Positions 1-6,032 of a stretch of DNA of 7,863 nucleotides are shown here, piece after piece (position 1 is the first letter of the stretch; each line of letters opens with the position of its first letter). Under the pieces are notes generated by a model, which was given only the letters and a program-made list of their open reading frames with translations, was not told where the DNA came from and searched no databases. Made by a program: the position numbers and the translations under genes. The stretch is from Desulfobacteraceae bacterium (lineage in GTDB: Bacteria > Desulfobacterota > Desulfobacteria > Desulfobacterales > Desulfobacteraceae): NCBI GenBank assembly GCA_003354055.1, contig PIVQ01000316.1, forward strand, positions 1-7,863, read 5' to 3'.

Positions 1-383
1 CCCATCTCCCGGGACGACAGCCACCCGGGCCGCGCAAGTTCCGTACTATCCAGGAACCGGGTGACCTGAAAACAGTCCTTATCAAAAAAGGGGAGGAACT
101 CACCTGAGACTGATGGCTCAGCTGCCAATGCCCGTTCCAGGCCGTTTTGGTTCAAATGATCCAGGGTCTTTGCCACCTGGTCTCTGACGTTGAATTTCTC
201 TCCTGCAAATTTTTCCAGAAGAAAAAGGCGATCCCTGTCATCTGCAAACACTGCACGGGACAAAGACCGCTCCGGACTGCCCTGGATCTGGAACTCCTCC
301 CGGACCGCTGCCACCCGGATTCCCCACTGCGCTGTCAGCCATGCGCAGAACCTGTCCTCACTCAATTCAGATAATACGTCCAA
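1..383 (-). CDS. Probable phosphotransferase (aminoglycoside-phosphotransferase/homoserine-kinase-like), N-terminal part, cut by window edge
   Basis: An open minus-strand frame of 127 codons runs off the left edge, so the C-terminal part with the catalytic loop is not visible. The visible part resembles the N-lobe of APH-type small-molecule kinases. It has a hydrophobic strand with a lysine (LFLLEKF, about residues 54-60), a helix with R-x-x-V-A-x-T-L-x-x-L (about 67-77), and a later strand ending in a V-T-R-F-L-D hinge. The fold assignment rests on this pattern only and the substrate is unknown. The start chosen is TTG at 383-381, because GGAGG sits six bases upstream and no ATG is available in frame. 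This makes the gene overlap the end of the thioredoxin gene by 17 bases, implying translational coupling. A second in-frame TTG at 365-363, just after the thioredoxin stop, is the alternative. It is the last visible gene of the minus-strand group. Confidence 0.55.
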   Translation of the reverse strand, partial: MDVLSELSEDRFCAWLTAQWGIRVAAVREEFQIQGSPERSLSRAVFADDRDRLFLLEKFAGEKFNVRDQVAKTLDHLNQNGLERALAAEPSVSGEFLPFFDKDCFQVTRFLDSTELARPGWLSSREM

Positions 384-810
384 GTGCCGCCTCCATGATC
401 TCTTTGGGCTGAGCGCCAACCAGGGTTTCAATAATCTTACCGTTTTTCACCAGAAGAAGAGTCGGCACACTGGAAATCCCGAACCGTGCCCCTGTTCCGG
501 GATTTTCATCCAGGTTTAATTTAACGATACTGACCCGGCCTGCATAGTTCACGGCCAAATCATCCAGAATCGGTGCCACAGCCCGGCAGGGGCCGCACCA
601 GGGAGCCCAACAATCCACCAGCACCGGCAGGACAGATCCCATGACCACAGCATCAAAATCACCATCTGTCACCTCTGATACCTGTGCTAAACTTCCCACA
701 GGCAGCCGGGCTTTACACCGGCCGCACACGGGAGTTTCTTTTAGCCTTGCCCTGGGTACCCGATTTTTTGTACGGCATGCCTCGCACGCCAGAATAATTG
801 AATCAGGCAT
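367..810 (-). CDS. trxC: Thioredoxin 2-type protein with N-terminal zinc finger
   Basis: Encodes 147 residues, close to the usual length of thioredoxin 2 (TrxC). The N-terminal extension carries two Cys-x-x-Cys pairs, C9/C12 and C29/C32, as in the zinc-binding ribbon of Trx2. The thioredoxin fold follows from about residue 40, with the active site W71-C-G-P-C75 and the cis-proline segment S-V-P116-T opposite it. No signal peptide is visible, so it should act in the cytoplasm as a protein-disulfide reductase. The start is well supported: AGGAGG lies four bases upstream, within the 10-base gap to the flavodoxin stop, so the two genes are almost certainly co-transcribed. In this locus it could be reduced by the ferredoxin:thioredoxin reductase encoded on the opposite strand; that link is inference, since NADPH thioredoxin reductase is another possible donor. 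Confidence 0.93.
   Translation of the reverse strand: MPDSIILACEACRTKNRVPRARLKETPVCGRCKARLPVGSLAQVSEVTDGDFDAVVMGSVLPVLVDCWAPWCGPCRAVAPILDDLAVNYAGRVSIVKLNLDENPGTGARFGISSVPTLLLVKNGKIIETLVGAQPKEIMEAALGRII
390..394 (-). promoter_or_regulatory. Ribosome binding site deciding the TTG start of the phosphotransferase
   Basis: On the minus strand GGAGG (394-390) lies six bases before TTG at 383-381, inside the end of the thioredoxin gene. The alternative TTG at 365-363 has no comparable purine-rich motif at the right distance. Confidence 0.55.
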
Positions 811-820
811 AGCGCCTCCT

Positions 821-1255
821 TTACATCATGGCAGACAGATTTTTACCGTAATCCTGAGCAGCCTGCATGCCGCCCCCCACCCATCCGGCCTTGAGCATCA
901 GCGGACCGCCAGACACCATGTTCATCCCGTAAATATTATCCATGGTATCAAAGATCCTGCCGGCAGCTTCTCCGCTCCAGCCGTAAGAACCAAATGCCCC
1001 GCCGGGTTTATCTTTGAGCTCTGCGCGTTCCGCAATAAAGAGCAGTTGCTTCATGGAGGTAATCATCTCCCCGTGGTAGGTAGGCGACCCGAAAAAATAT
1101 CCGTCATACCCTTTTAAATCTTCTTCATTTTTCACATCATTGACCCGTTTGACCTCAGCCTCATGCCCTGAAATTCTAACACCTTCGGCAATAAGATTGG
1201 CAATTCCCTTGGTTTCCTCGGATCTTGTGGCATAAACAATCAGAACTTTTCCCAT
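821..1255 (-). CDS. Short flavodoxin-family protein
   Basis: Encodes 144 residues, the usual size of a stand-alone short flavodoxin. The N-terminal strand KVLIVYATRSEET (3-15) is the FMN phosphate-binding loop. G-S-P-T-Y-H-G-E (56-63) and F-G-S-Y-G-W-S-G-E (88-96) match the isoalloxazine-binding loops, and the latter closely resembles the flavodoxin domain of flavodiiron (FprA-type) proteins. No diiron beta-lactamase domain is attached, so this is a free flavodoxin. It likely carries one or two electrons at low potential, as a ferredoxin substitute. A GGAG-type ribosome binding site lies about five bases before the ATG. It sits 55 bases after the oxidoreductase beta subunit and 10 bases before thioredoxin, which makes it a candidate electron acceptor of the oxidoreductase. 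A role as reductase of another partner remains possible. Confidence 0.92.
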   Translation of the reverse strand: MGKVLIVYATRSEETKGIANLIAEGVRISGHEAEVKRVNDVKNEEDLKGYDGYFFGSPTYHGEMITSMKQLLFIAERAELKDKPGGAFGSYGWSGEAAGRIFDTMDNIYGMNMVSGGPLMLKAGWVGGGMQAAQDYGKNLSAMM

Positions 1256-1310
1256 GATTTCTCCTCTTGATGATTAAGTTAAATATATCCGGAGTCGGTT
1301 GAAATCAGAA

Positions 1311-2165
1311 TCAGATTTCACTAAGGATATCATTCATTTCCTCTTTGGCAAAGGGGTATTCAACCAGCGATTTGTCTTTTAAGACTTTAAAGCGATCCTG
1401 AAAGGCAACGCCCGCATTTTGGTAAAGAATCCCGGTGGGAATCTGTTTTGCAGGATCGGTCATGGCCAGGGCCAGGGCCTTTTGAAGGTCGGACGGATCA
1501 TGATCTGTGCAGGTTAGATCCCTTACCCTTTCCTGGTACCAGAAATGGGTATTGATTTTGTTAAACGAGACACAGGGCTGAAAAATATCGATCATGGCAA
1601 AGCCTTTAAATGCCATGGCCTCCTGAATCAGACCAGCCAGCTGATCTCGGTTGCCTGAAAAACTTCTGGCCACAAAACCGGCCCCTGCGGCAAGTGCCAG
1701 TGCCAATGGATTCAAAGGGCTGGAGGTGGGCCCTGTTGCCGATAGTTTGCTGCCCACACCCAAAGCGGTTGTGGGAGAGGACTGCCCCTTGGTCAGGCCG
1801 TAGACCTGGTTGTTGTGAACCAGCAGGGTGATGTCCAGATTCCTGCGGATGGCAGCCAGAAAATGATTCCCCCCCTCACCGTAGCAATCGCCATCCCCGC
1901 AACTGACGACCACCTTGAGTTTATGGTTGGCGGTTTTTACTCCTGTGGCCATGGGCAGCGCCCGGCCGTGGAGACCGTGGAGCATATTACAGGCCAGATA
2001 ATGAGGCGTTTTCCCGGCCTGACCGATGCCGGCCACCACCAGAAGGTCATGGGGAGAAAGGCTTTGGGCCTCAAAGGCCTGTTTCATGGCCCCTAATATG
2101 GCAAAGTTACCGCACCCCGGGCACCACTGGTTTTCCCTATTTGTATCAAAAATAGAAGTGCTCAT
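1311..2165 (-). CDS. korB: 2-oxoacid:ferredoxin oxidoreductase, beta (TPP-binding) subunit
   Basis: Encodes 284 residues, normal for a KorB/PorB-type beta subunit. With the alpha subunit it oxidatively decarboxylates a 2-oxoacid with CoA, giving acyl-CoA, CO2 and reduced ferredoxin or flavodoxin. Visible motifs are W-C15-P-G-C18-G-N (cluster-ligand pair), L-H-G-R-A-L-P-M-A-T-G-V-K (66-77), G-D-G-D (90-93) for Mg-TPP, and N-N-Q-V-Y-G-L-T-K-G-Q (118-128), which is typical of this family. C198 in Q-P-C-V-S-F is the expected distal cluster cysteine. The usual third ligand, in G-I-G-C, is glutamine here (G-I-G-Q49). No ferredoxin domain is fused. It begins 12 bases after the alpha gene, with AAGGAA upstream of the ATG. 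2-Oxoglutarate is a plausible substrate, but pyruvate or branched 2-oxoacids cannot be excluded, so the symbol is provisional. Confidence 0.93.
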   Translation of the reverse strand: MSTSIFDTNRENQWCPGCGNFAILGAMKQAFEAQSLSPHDLLVVAGIGQAGKTPHYLACNMLHGLHGRALPMATGVKTANHKLKVVVSCGDGDCYGEGGNHFLAAIRRNLDITLLVHNNQVYGLTKGQSSPTTALGVGSKLSATGPTSSPLNPLALALAAGAGFVARSFSGNRDQLAGLIQEAMAFKGFAMIDIFQPCVSFNKINTHFWYQERVRDLTCTDHDPSDLQKALALAMTDPAKQIPTGILYQNAGVAFQDRFKVLKDKSLVEYPFAKEEMNDILSEI

Positions 2166-2177
2166 ATTAAATTTCCT

Positions 2178-3893
2178 TTAATTTGCCCGGATCTGTTTAA
2201 CCCGGTCCACGATATATTCCGGATAAATGGGACGCCCGTTGTACTTGAGAATGGATGCGGCATATTCGATACCGGTCAGGGTACGAATCAGGCTGCCAAG
2301 CTGGGCCGTGGCATTTCCCTCCACCATAATCAACCTTTTCCCGGCCAGAAGAGTTTTAAGCTCCCGACTGTCAAGAGGCCAGAGATCCTCAAATATTATC
2401 CACCCGGCATCAATCCCCTCTTCCCGCAGCTGGAGACAGGCCTCCACGATACACCCCTTTGAAGACCCCCATCCGGTAAGGAAAAAAGATGAATTGTTAC
2501 AAAAGACCGAGGGCATACGCATCTCCCGGGTCATAGCAGTCAGCTTTGCAAACCGCTTGTCCACCATGGCGACCCGGTTGACAGGATCTTCACTGGGAAA
2601 CCCGTCAGGGGTATGTTCATTTCCCGCCACCTTTACCAGGGCGTGGGGGGAACAGGGCAGACATCTGGGGGAAATCCCGTTTTCAACGATCTTGTATCGC
2701 TGATACGTCTCATCCTGATACAGTTCTGTATCCTGAACAAAGGATTTATGGTCATCACCAAGGATGAATCCGTTGGTCTCGGTTCTGGAGGAGTCCGTAA
2801 GATACTGGTCCATGAGAACAATTGATGGCACCTGGTATTTTTCCGAAAGCATCACCGCTTTTTTCACGGCTTTAAAGGTGTCCAGTACGCTGCCCGGCGC
2901 AAAAACAAATCTGGGGAACTCATCCTGAGAGGCGTGAATGGAGAACAACAGATCAGCCTGGGCTGTCCGGGTGGCAAGACCGGTCGCAGGCCCGGGCCGC
3001 TGTGCATTGATAATGACAATAGGAGTTTCCGTAATGCCTGAAAGCCCCAACCCTTCAACCATAAGGCTGAATCCCCCGCCGGAGGTCGCCACAAGAGACC
3101 GGACGCCGGCATATGCCGCCCCCACTGCCATATTGACTGCGGCAATTTCATCTTCAGCCTGCTCCATAACCATGGGCAACTGATCTGAATATGCAGACAA
3201 TTGGGTGATGATCCCCGTGCCCGGGCTCATGGGATAATAGGGGAAAAAACGGCAGTCCGCTGACAGGGCACCAAGGGCAGCGGCTTTGGCACCGCTCATG
3301 ACCACACGCTCATGGCTTTTTTCTCCGTCAAATGAAACAGGAGACTGAAATTCAATATCAGCACCGGCAGAAAATCCTTTTTCCACGGCAGACAAATTCA
3401 GGGCCAGCACCTTTTCTCCTTTGGATTCAAATTGTCGGGTAATCACTGCCCGTACCCGGTCCAGCCCGGCACCCATGGCGGCAGCCACAACCCCGGCTGC
3501 AACAGTATTAGAGGCAATCTTTCCACCGGCATCCCGGGCAAGCGCGTCCAGGGGCACCCAATATACACTCTCATCAGTATCAGAAGCCGGGGCATCACCA
3601 CCATCCTGGTTCAAGATGGCAATTCCGCCTGGCAAAAGTTTCTCTTGATGAATCCCATAGGTATTTTCATCAATAGCCACCAGGATATGAGGACTGGCCG
3701 AAGGAGCGCTCAACGGACGGCTGCCCACGCGGAGCAGGTGAAAGCTGTGGCCGCCTCGTATTCTGGATTGAAAATCATCGATGCTGAAAACAAATAAACC
3801 GGCATCATGACAGATTCCTGCGAGGATAGCACCGATGGTCTGAATGCCCTGCCCTGCCTTGCCCCCGATCAATATCGTCATATCATTTCCCAT
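2178..3893 (-). CDS. korA: 2-oxoacid:ferredoxin oxidoreductase, fused gamma-alpha subunit
   Basis: Encodes 571 residues from the start at 3893. The first ~185 residues are the gamma domain, with G-G-K-A-G-Q-G (10-16) and the CoA-region motif S-R-I-R-G-G-H-S (43-50). The alpha domain follows, with Y-P-M-S-P (220-224) replacing the common Y-P-I-T-P, then E-Q-A-E-D-E-I-A-A-V-N (about 244-254) and R-P-G-P-A-T-G-L-A-T-R-T (about 299-310). It pairs with the beta subunit encoded 12 bases downstream; together they form the two-subunit enzyme type. A longer reading from ATG 3944 adds 17 residues lacking family resemblance. I chose ATG 3893 because GGAGGTG lies five bases upstream and the domain begins right after it. 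No delta (2x[4Fe-4S]) subunit is encoded nearby. Substrate is not fixed by sequence, so the symbol is provisional. Confidence 0.93.
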   Translation of the reverse strand: MGNDMTILIGGKAGQGIQTIGAILAGICHDAGLFVFSIDDFQSRIRGGHSFHLLRVGSRPLSAPSASPHILVAIDENTYGIHQEKLLPGGIAILNQDGGDAPASDTDESVYWVPLDALARDAGGKIASNTVAAGVVAAAMGAGLDRVRAVITRQFESKGEKVLALNLSAVEKGFSAGADIEFQSPVSFDGEKSHERVVMSGAKAAALGALSADCRFFPYYPMSPGTGIITQLSAYSDQLPMVMEQAEDEIAAVNMAVGAAYAGVRSLVATSGGGFSLMVEGLGLSGITETPIVIINAQRPGPATGLATRTAQADLLFSIHASQDEFPRFVFAPGSVLDTFKAVKKAVMLSEKYQVPSIVLMDQYLTDSSRTETNGFILGDDHKSFVQDTELYQDETYQRYKIVENGISPRCLPCSPHALVKVAGNEHTPDGFPSEDPVNRVAMVDKRFAKLTAMTREMRMPSVFCNNSSFFLTGWGSSKGCIVEACLQLREEGIDAGWIIFEDLWPLDSRELKTLLAGKRLIMVEGNATAQLGSLIRTLTGIEYAASILKYNGRPIYPEYIVDRVKQIRAN

Positions 3894-3898
3894 TTGTG

Positions 3899-3905
3899 CA
3901 CCTCC
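3899..3905 (-). promoter_or_regulatory. Strong ribosome binding site fixing the korA start at 3893
   Basis: On the minus strand GGAGGTG (3905-3899) is five bases upstream of ATG 3893-3891. It falls inside the 17-codon extension of the longer reading frame from 3944, which argues that the extension is untranslated leader. Confidence 0.8.
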
Positions 3906-4066
3906 GCCCGACCGTATATTAATGAAGCACCACGAGATAATCACTTTAAATTTTCAGACAATCTGGATTTTATAATAGCAAGAACCAGACCACATATTTC
4001 GATTGGCTGTTGCTCCCCCCATGGATAGTGCCCAGGCGGTGCTTGTCAGACTTTTGCCTTGCCAAA

Positions 4067-4083
4067 CCGGCACGAAACATGCA
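4067..4083 (+). promoter_or_regulatory. Candidate sigma-54 (-24/-12) promoter for the glutaredoxin-FTR-citrate synthase group
   Basis: The element reads CCGGCACGAAACATGCA. It has the invariant GG (4069-4070) and GC (4081-4082) exactly ten bases apart and the CAC following GG, as in TGGCAC-N5-TTGC. Two deviations are present: C for T before GG, and A for the first T of TTGC. It faces the glutaredoxin gene and would leave a leader of roughly 100 bases. No activator site was identified, so the call is tentative. Confidence 0.35.
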
Positions 4084-4191
4084 ACTTATATTCATGCATT
4101 AAACACTGTATCTAAACATTCAGGGATGGCAGATTCAAAAAGTCCCTTTCCGGATACGGGGTTACCTTAACCAACTTTAGGAGATCTTCTT

Positions 4192-4458
4192 ATGGAAACG
4201 GAAAAGCCGAAACTATATGCACTAAGTACCTGCAGCCATTGCAAATCGACCAAAAAGCTCTTCAGCGAATGCGATGTTGAATATGATTATGTGGAAGTGG
4301 ATGACCTGGAAGGTGATGAACGCAAAGCGATTCTGGCGGATATTAAAGAGCTGAACCCCCGGTGTTCTTTTCCAACCATAAAGATCAATGAGACAGTGAT
4401 TGTCGGATACAAAGAAAAAGAGATTAAGGAGGCGTTGGGGATCGAAAATGAAAGTTGA
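4192..4458 (+). CDS. Glutaredoxin-like thiol-disulfide protein
   Basis: Encodes 88 residues, the size of a single small glutaredoxin domain. Strand KLYALST (7-13) leads to the dithiol motif C14-S-H-C17, followed by an amphipathic helix. The F-P-T-I-K-I segment (about 60-65) supplies the cis-proline, and G-Y-K-E-K-E-I (about 72-78) is the C-terminal glutaredoxin motif where G-G-x-x-D is common. No signal peptide is present. AGGAG lies eight bases before the ATG. It is the first gene of the plus-strand group and overlaps the ferredoxin:thioredoxin reductase gene by 11 bases, which suggests the two are made together and that this protein is the reductase's dithiol substrate. That pairing is inference; a glutathione-dependent role seems less likely given the context. 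Confidence 0.9.
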   Translation: METEKPKLYALSTCSHCKSTKKLFSECDVEYDYVEVDDLEGDERKAILADIKELNPRCSFPTIKINETVIVGYKEKEIKEALGIENES

Positions 4459-4777
4459 TAAACTCTATGAGGCATTGAAAAAATCACAGGAAGCCAAGGG
4501 CATCTACTTTAACAAAGACAAAGACCTGGTCTTTGAACTGCTTGAATCCCTAATACTTAATAAGGACCGGTACGGCTACATGGCCTGCCCCTGCCGGCTG
4601 GCCTGCGGGGACCGGGACAATGACAAGGACATTATCTGTCCCTGCGTGTACAGAGCACCGGATTTAGAAGAGTTCGGGGCCTGCTTTTGCGGTCTTTACA
4701 TTTCCACGGCCCTTAACAACAATGAGATTGAGTCAGAGTATGTTCCGGAGAGAAGACCTCCTGAAAAAACTTTTTAA
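4448..4777 (+). CDS. ftrB: Ferredoxin:thioredoxin reductase, catalytic (beta) chain
   Basis: Encodes 109 residues, near the family's usual length. The family reduces a target disulfide using electrons from ferredoxin through a [4Fe-4S] cluster next to a redox disulfide. The cysteine motifs are C47-P-C49, C64-P-C66 and C79-F-C81, with an extra C53. By analogy with plant and cyanobacterial enzymes, C47, C64, C66 and C79 would bind the cluster and C49-C81 would be the active disulfide. The spacings (14 and 12 residues between motifs) differ from the plant 16 and 8, and Phe80 replaces the usual His. No variable (alpha) chain gene is nearby, as in many non-photosynthetic organisms. I chose ATG 4448 over a longer reading from TTG 4400, whose added residues are a basic out-of-frame stretch of the glutaredoxin gene. 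Translation is likely coupled to glutaredoxin. Confidence 0.92.
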   Translation: MKVDKLYEALKKSQEAKGIYFNKDKDLVFELLESLILNKDRYGYMACPCRLACGDRDNDKDIICPCVYRAPDLEEFGACFCGLYISTALNNNEIESEYVPERRPPEKTF

Positions 4778-4825
4778 TCTCCCTGATGCAATTTCCCTTA
4801 TTTTAACCTTTCTAAGGAGACAACC

Positions 4826-6010
4826 ATGAATGAAAATGAATGTACGTCTGTGTTAAATACCGGATTAAGGGGTGTGGATATTGCGAGTTCAAAAATATGC
4901 GATGTTCAGGGCAAGGAAGGAAAACTCATTTACAGGGGATACCTGATTCAGGACCTGGCGGAAAAGGCCAGCTTTGAGGAGATTTGCTTCCTTCTGCTCT
5001 ATGAACGCCTCCCCTCAAATGAAGAACTTGGGGACTTTACCCAAAGCCTGGCAGCCAAAAGGAAGGTTCACCAAAATATTTATGATCTCATGGCAGCACT
5101 GCCGCAGGACATGAATTCCATGGATGTTCTCCAGACTGTGACTCCCATGCTGATCCAGACCGATGTTAACGCGGGTAAAGAAGGCATGGAAAACACCCTG
5201 TACAGCGCGGAAAACCTGATTGCCGGAATGGCTACAATCACAGCAGCCTGGGACCGCATCAGGAACGGCAAAGATCCGGTTGAACCGGATGCGACCTTAA
5301 GTCATGCAGCCAACTTTCTCTATATGCTCAACGGAGAAAAACCCAATGATGAGGCCACCCACTTTTTTGATACGGGACTTGTGCTCCATGCAGAGCATTC
5401 CTTTAATGCATCGACCTTTACCGCCCGTCAGGTGGCGTCCACAAAGGCACACATTTACGCAGCCATTTCAGCAGCCATAGGCTCCCTGTCAGGCCCCCTT
5501 CACGGCGGTGCAAACGTACGGGTCATGAAAATGCTCAAGGAAATCGGATCAGTGGACAAGATTGACGGCTATATCAACAATATCCTGGATTCAGGCGGAT
5601 TGATCATGGGGCTTGGCCATGCGGTTTACCAGACCGATGATCCCAGGGCCATCATCCTTGCCCCCATGAGCAAACGCATGGGTGAACTGTCAGGAGATAC
5701 CACCTGGTATGAATTGACAAAAGCCCTTGAAATAAAAGGCAAGGCCGCATTTAAAGAACGGAAGCAACGGGACATCTATTGCAATGTGGATTTCTATTCA
5801 GCCTCCCTCTTTTACGGCATGGGGATTGCCACAGACCTGTTCACCCCGCTTTTTGCCATATCCCGGGTCAGTGGATGGACCGCCCATGTCATTGAAGAAC
5901 AATTTGCCATGGCCGCGCCCAAACCCTCTCTTTACAGACCCGGAGCCACTTATGTGGGGGATTATTGCGGTCCTGACGAATGCGCCTACACTGAAATTGA
6001 CGAACGCTAA
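4826..6010 (+). CDS. gltA: Citrate synthase (si-type)
   Basis: Encodes 394 residues, typical of the shorter bacterial/archaeal-type citrate synthases. It condenses oxaloacetate and acetyl-CoA to citrate and CoA. The N-terminal G-K-L-I-Y-R-G-Y-x-I-x-D-L-A (32-45) is characteristic. Active-site residues visible are H191 in H-A-E-H-S-F-N-A-S, H226 in G-P-L-H-G-G-A-N, H265 in G-L-G-H-A-V-Y, R274 in D-D-P-R-A, D322 in V-D-F-Y-S, R347 in S-R-V-S-G-W, and R371 in L-Y-R-P-G-A-T-Y-V-G; all are intact. AAGGAGA lies about six bases upstream of the ATG. It is 48 bases after the reductase gene and 22 before the rubredoxin-domain gene, so co-transcription is likely. 2-Methylcitrate synthase is the main alternative, but no propionate-cycle genes are nearby. 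Confidence 0.94.
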   Translation: MNENECTSVLNTGLRGVDIASSKICDVQGKEGKLIYRGYLIQDLAEKASFEEICFLLLYERLPSNEELGDFTQSLAAKRKVHQNIYDLMAALPQDMNSMDVLQTVTPMLIQTDVNAGKEGMENTLYSAENLIAGMATITAAWDRIRNGKDPVEPDATLSHAANFLYMLNGEKPNDEATHFFDTGLVLHAEHSFNASTFTARQVASTKAHIYAAISAAIGSLSGPLHGGANVRVMKMLKEIGSVDKIDGYINNILDSGGLIMGLGHAVYQTDDPRAIILAPMSKRMGELSGDTTWYELTKALEIKGKAAFKERKQRDIYCNVDFYSASLFYGMGIATDLFTPLFAISRVSGWTAHVIEEQFAMAAPKPSLYRPGATYVGDYCGPDECAYTEIDER

Positions 6011-6032
6011 ATACTCTTGTTGAGGATTCTCC

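Larger units (their letters stand above)
3894..4191. other. Divergent intergenic region between the oxidoreductase and glutaredoxin groups
   Basis: These 298 bases separate two diverging transcription units and should hold both promoters. Short frames here have no family resemblance, and I see no tRNA, riboswitch or terminator. The minus-strand-facing half (about 3905-4005) is AT-rich, including TATAATAG near 3970, but no convincing -35/-10 pair could be placed. The plus-facing half contains a sigma-54-like element at 4067-4083, two CATGCA direct repeats (4078-4083 and 4093-4098), a small palindrome GGTTA-CCT-TAACC (4160-4172) that could be an operator, and the glutaredoxin ribosome binding site AGGAG at 4179-4183. 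Confidence 0.7.

Noticed and set aside
641..1117. Open frame of 158 codons on the plus strand across thioredoxin and flavodoxin
   Set aside because: It is antisense to two clearly recognised genes, has no family resemblance and no fitting ribosome binding site.
2227..2703. Open frame of 158 codons on the plus strand inside the alpha subunit gene
   Set aside because: It is antisense to a well-supported coding region; its composition is that of a reversed gene.
2864..3151. Minus-strand frame of 95 codons inside the alpha subunit
   Set aside because: It overlaps the alpha gene in another frame on the same strand and has no recognisable domain.
3807..4028. Plus-strand frame of 73 codons spanning the alpha gene start and the divergent intergenic region
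   Set aside because: No ribosome binding site or domain is seen, and it runs antisense into the alpha gene; the region is better read as promoter DNA.
4059..4092. Sigma-70 promoter TTGCCA...TATATT
   Set aside because: The spacer is 22 bases, too long for a normal sigma-70 promoter.
5609..5660. Possible loss of a catalytic Arg in citrate synthase because the motif reads G-H-A-V-Y rather than G-H-R-V-Y
   Set aside because: G-H-A-V also occurs in functional citrate synthases such as the mammalian enzyme; the substrate-binding Arg of D-P-R is present.
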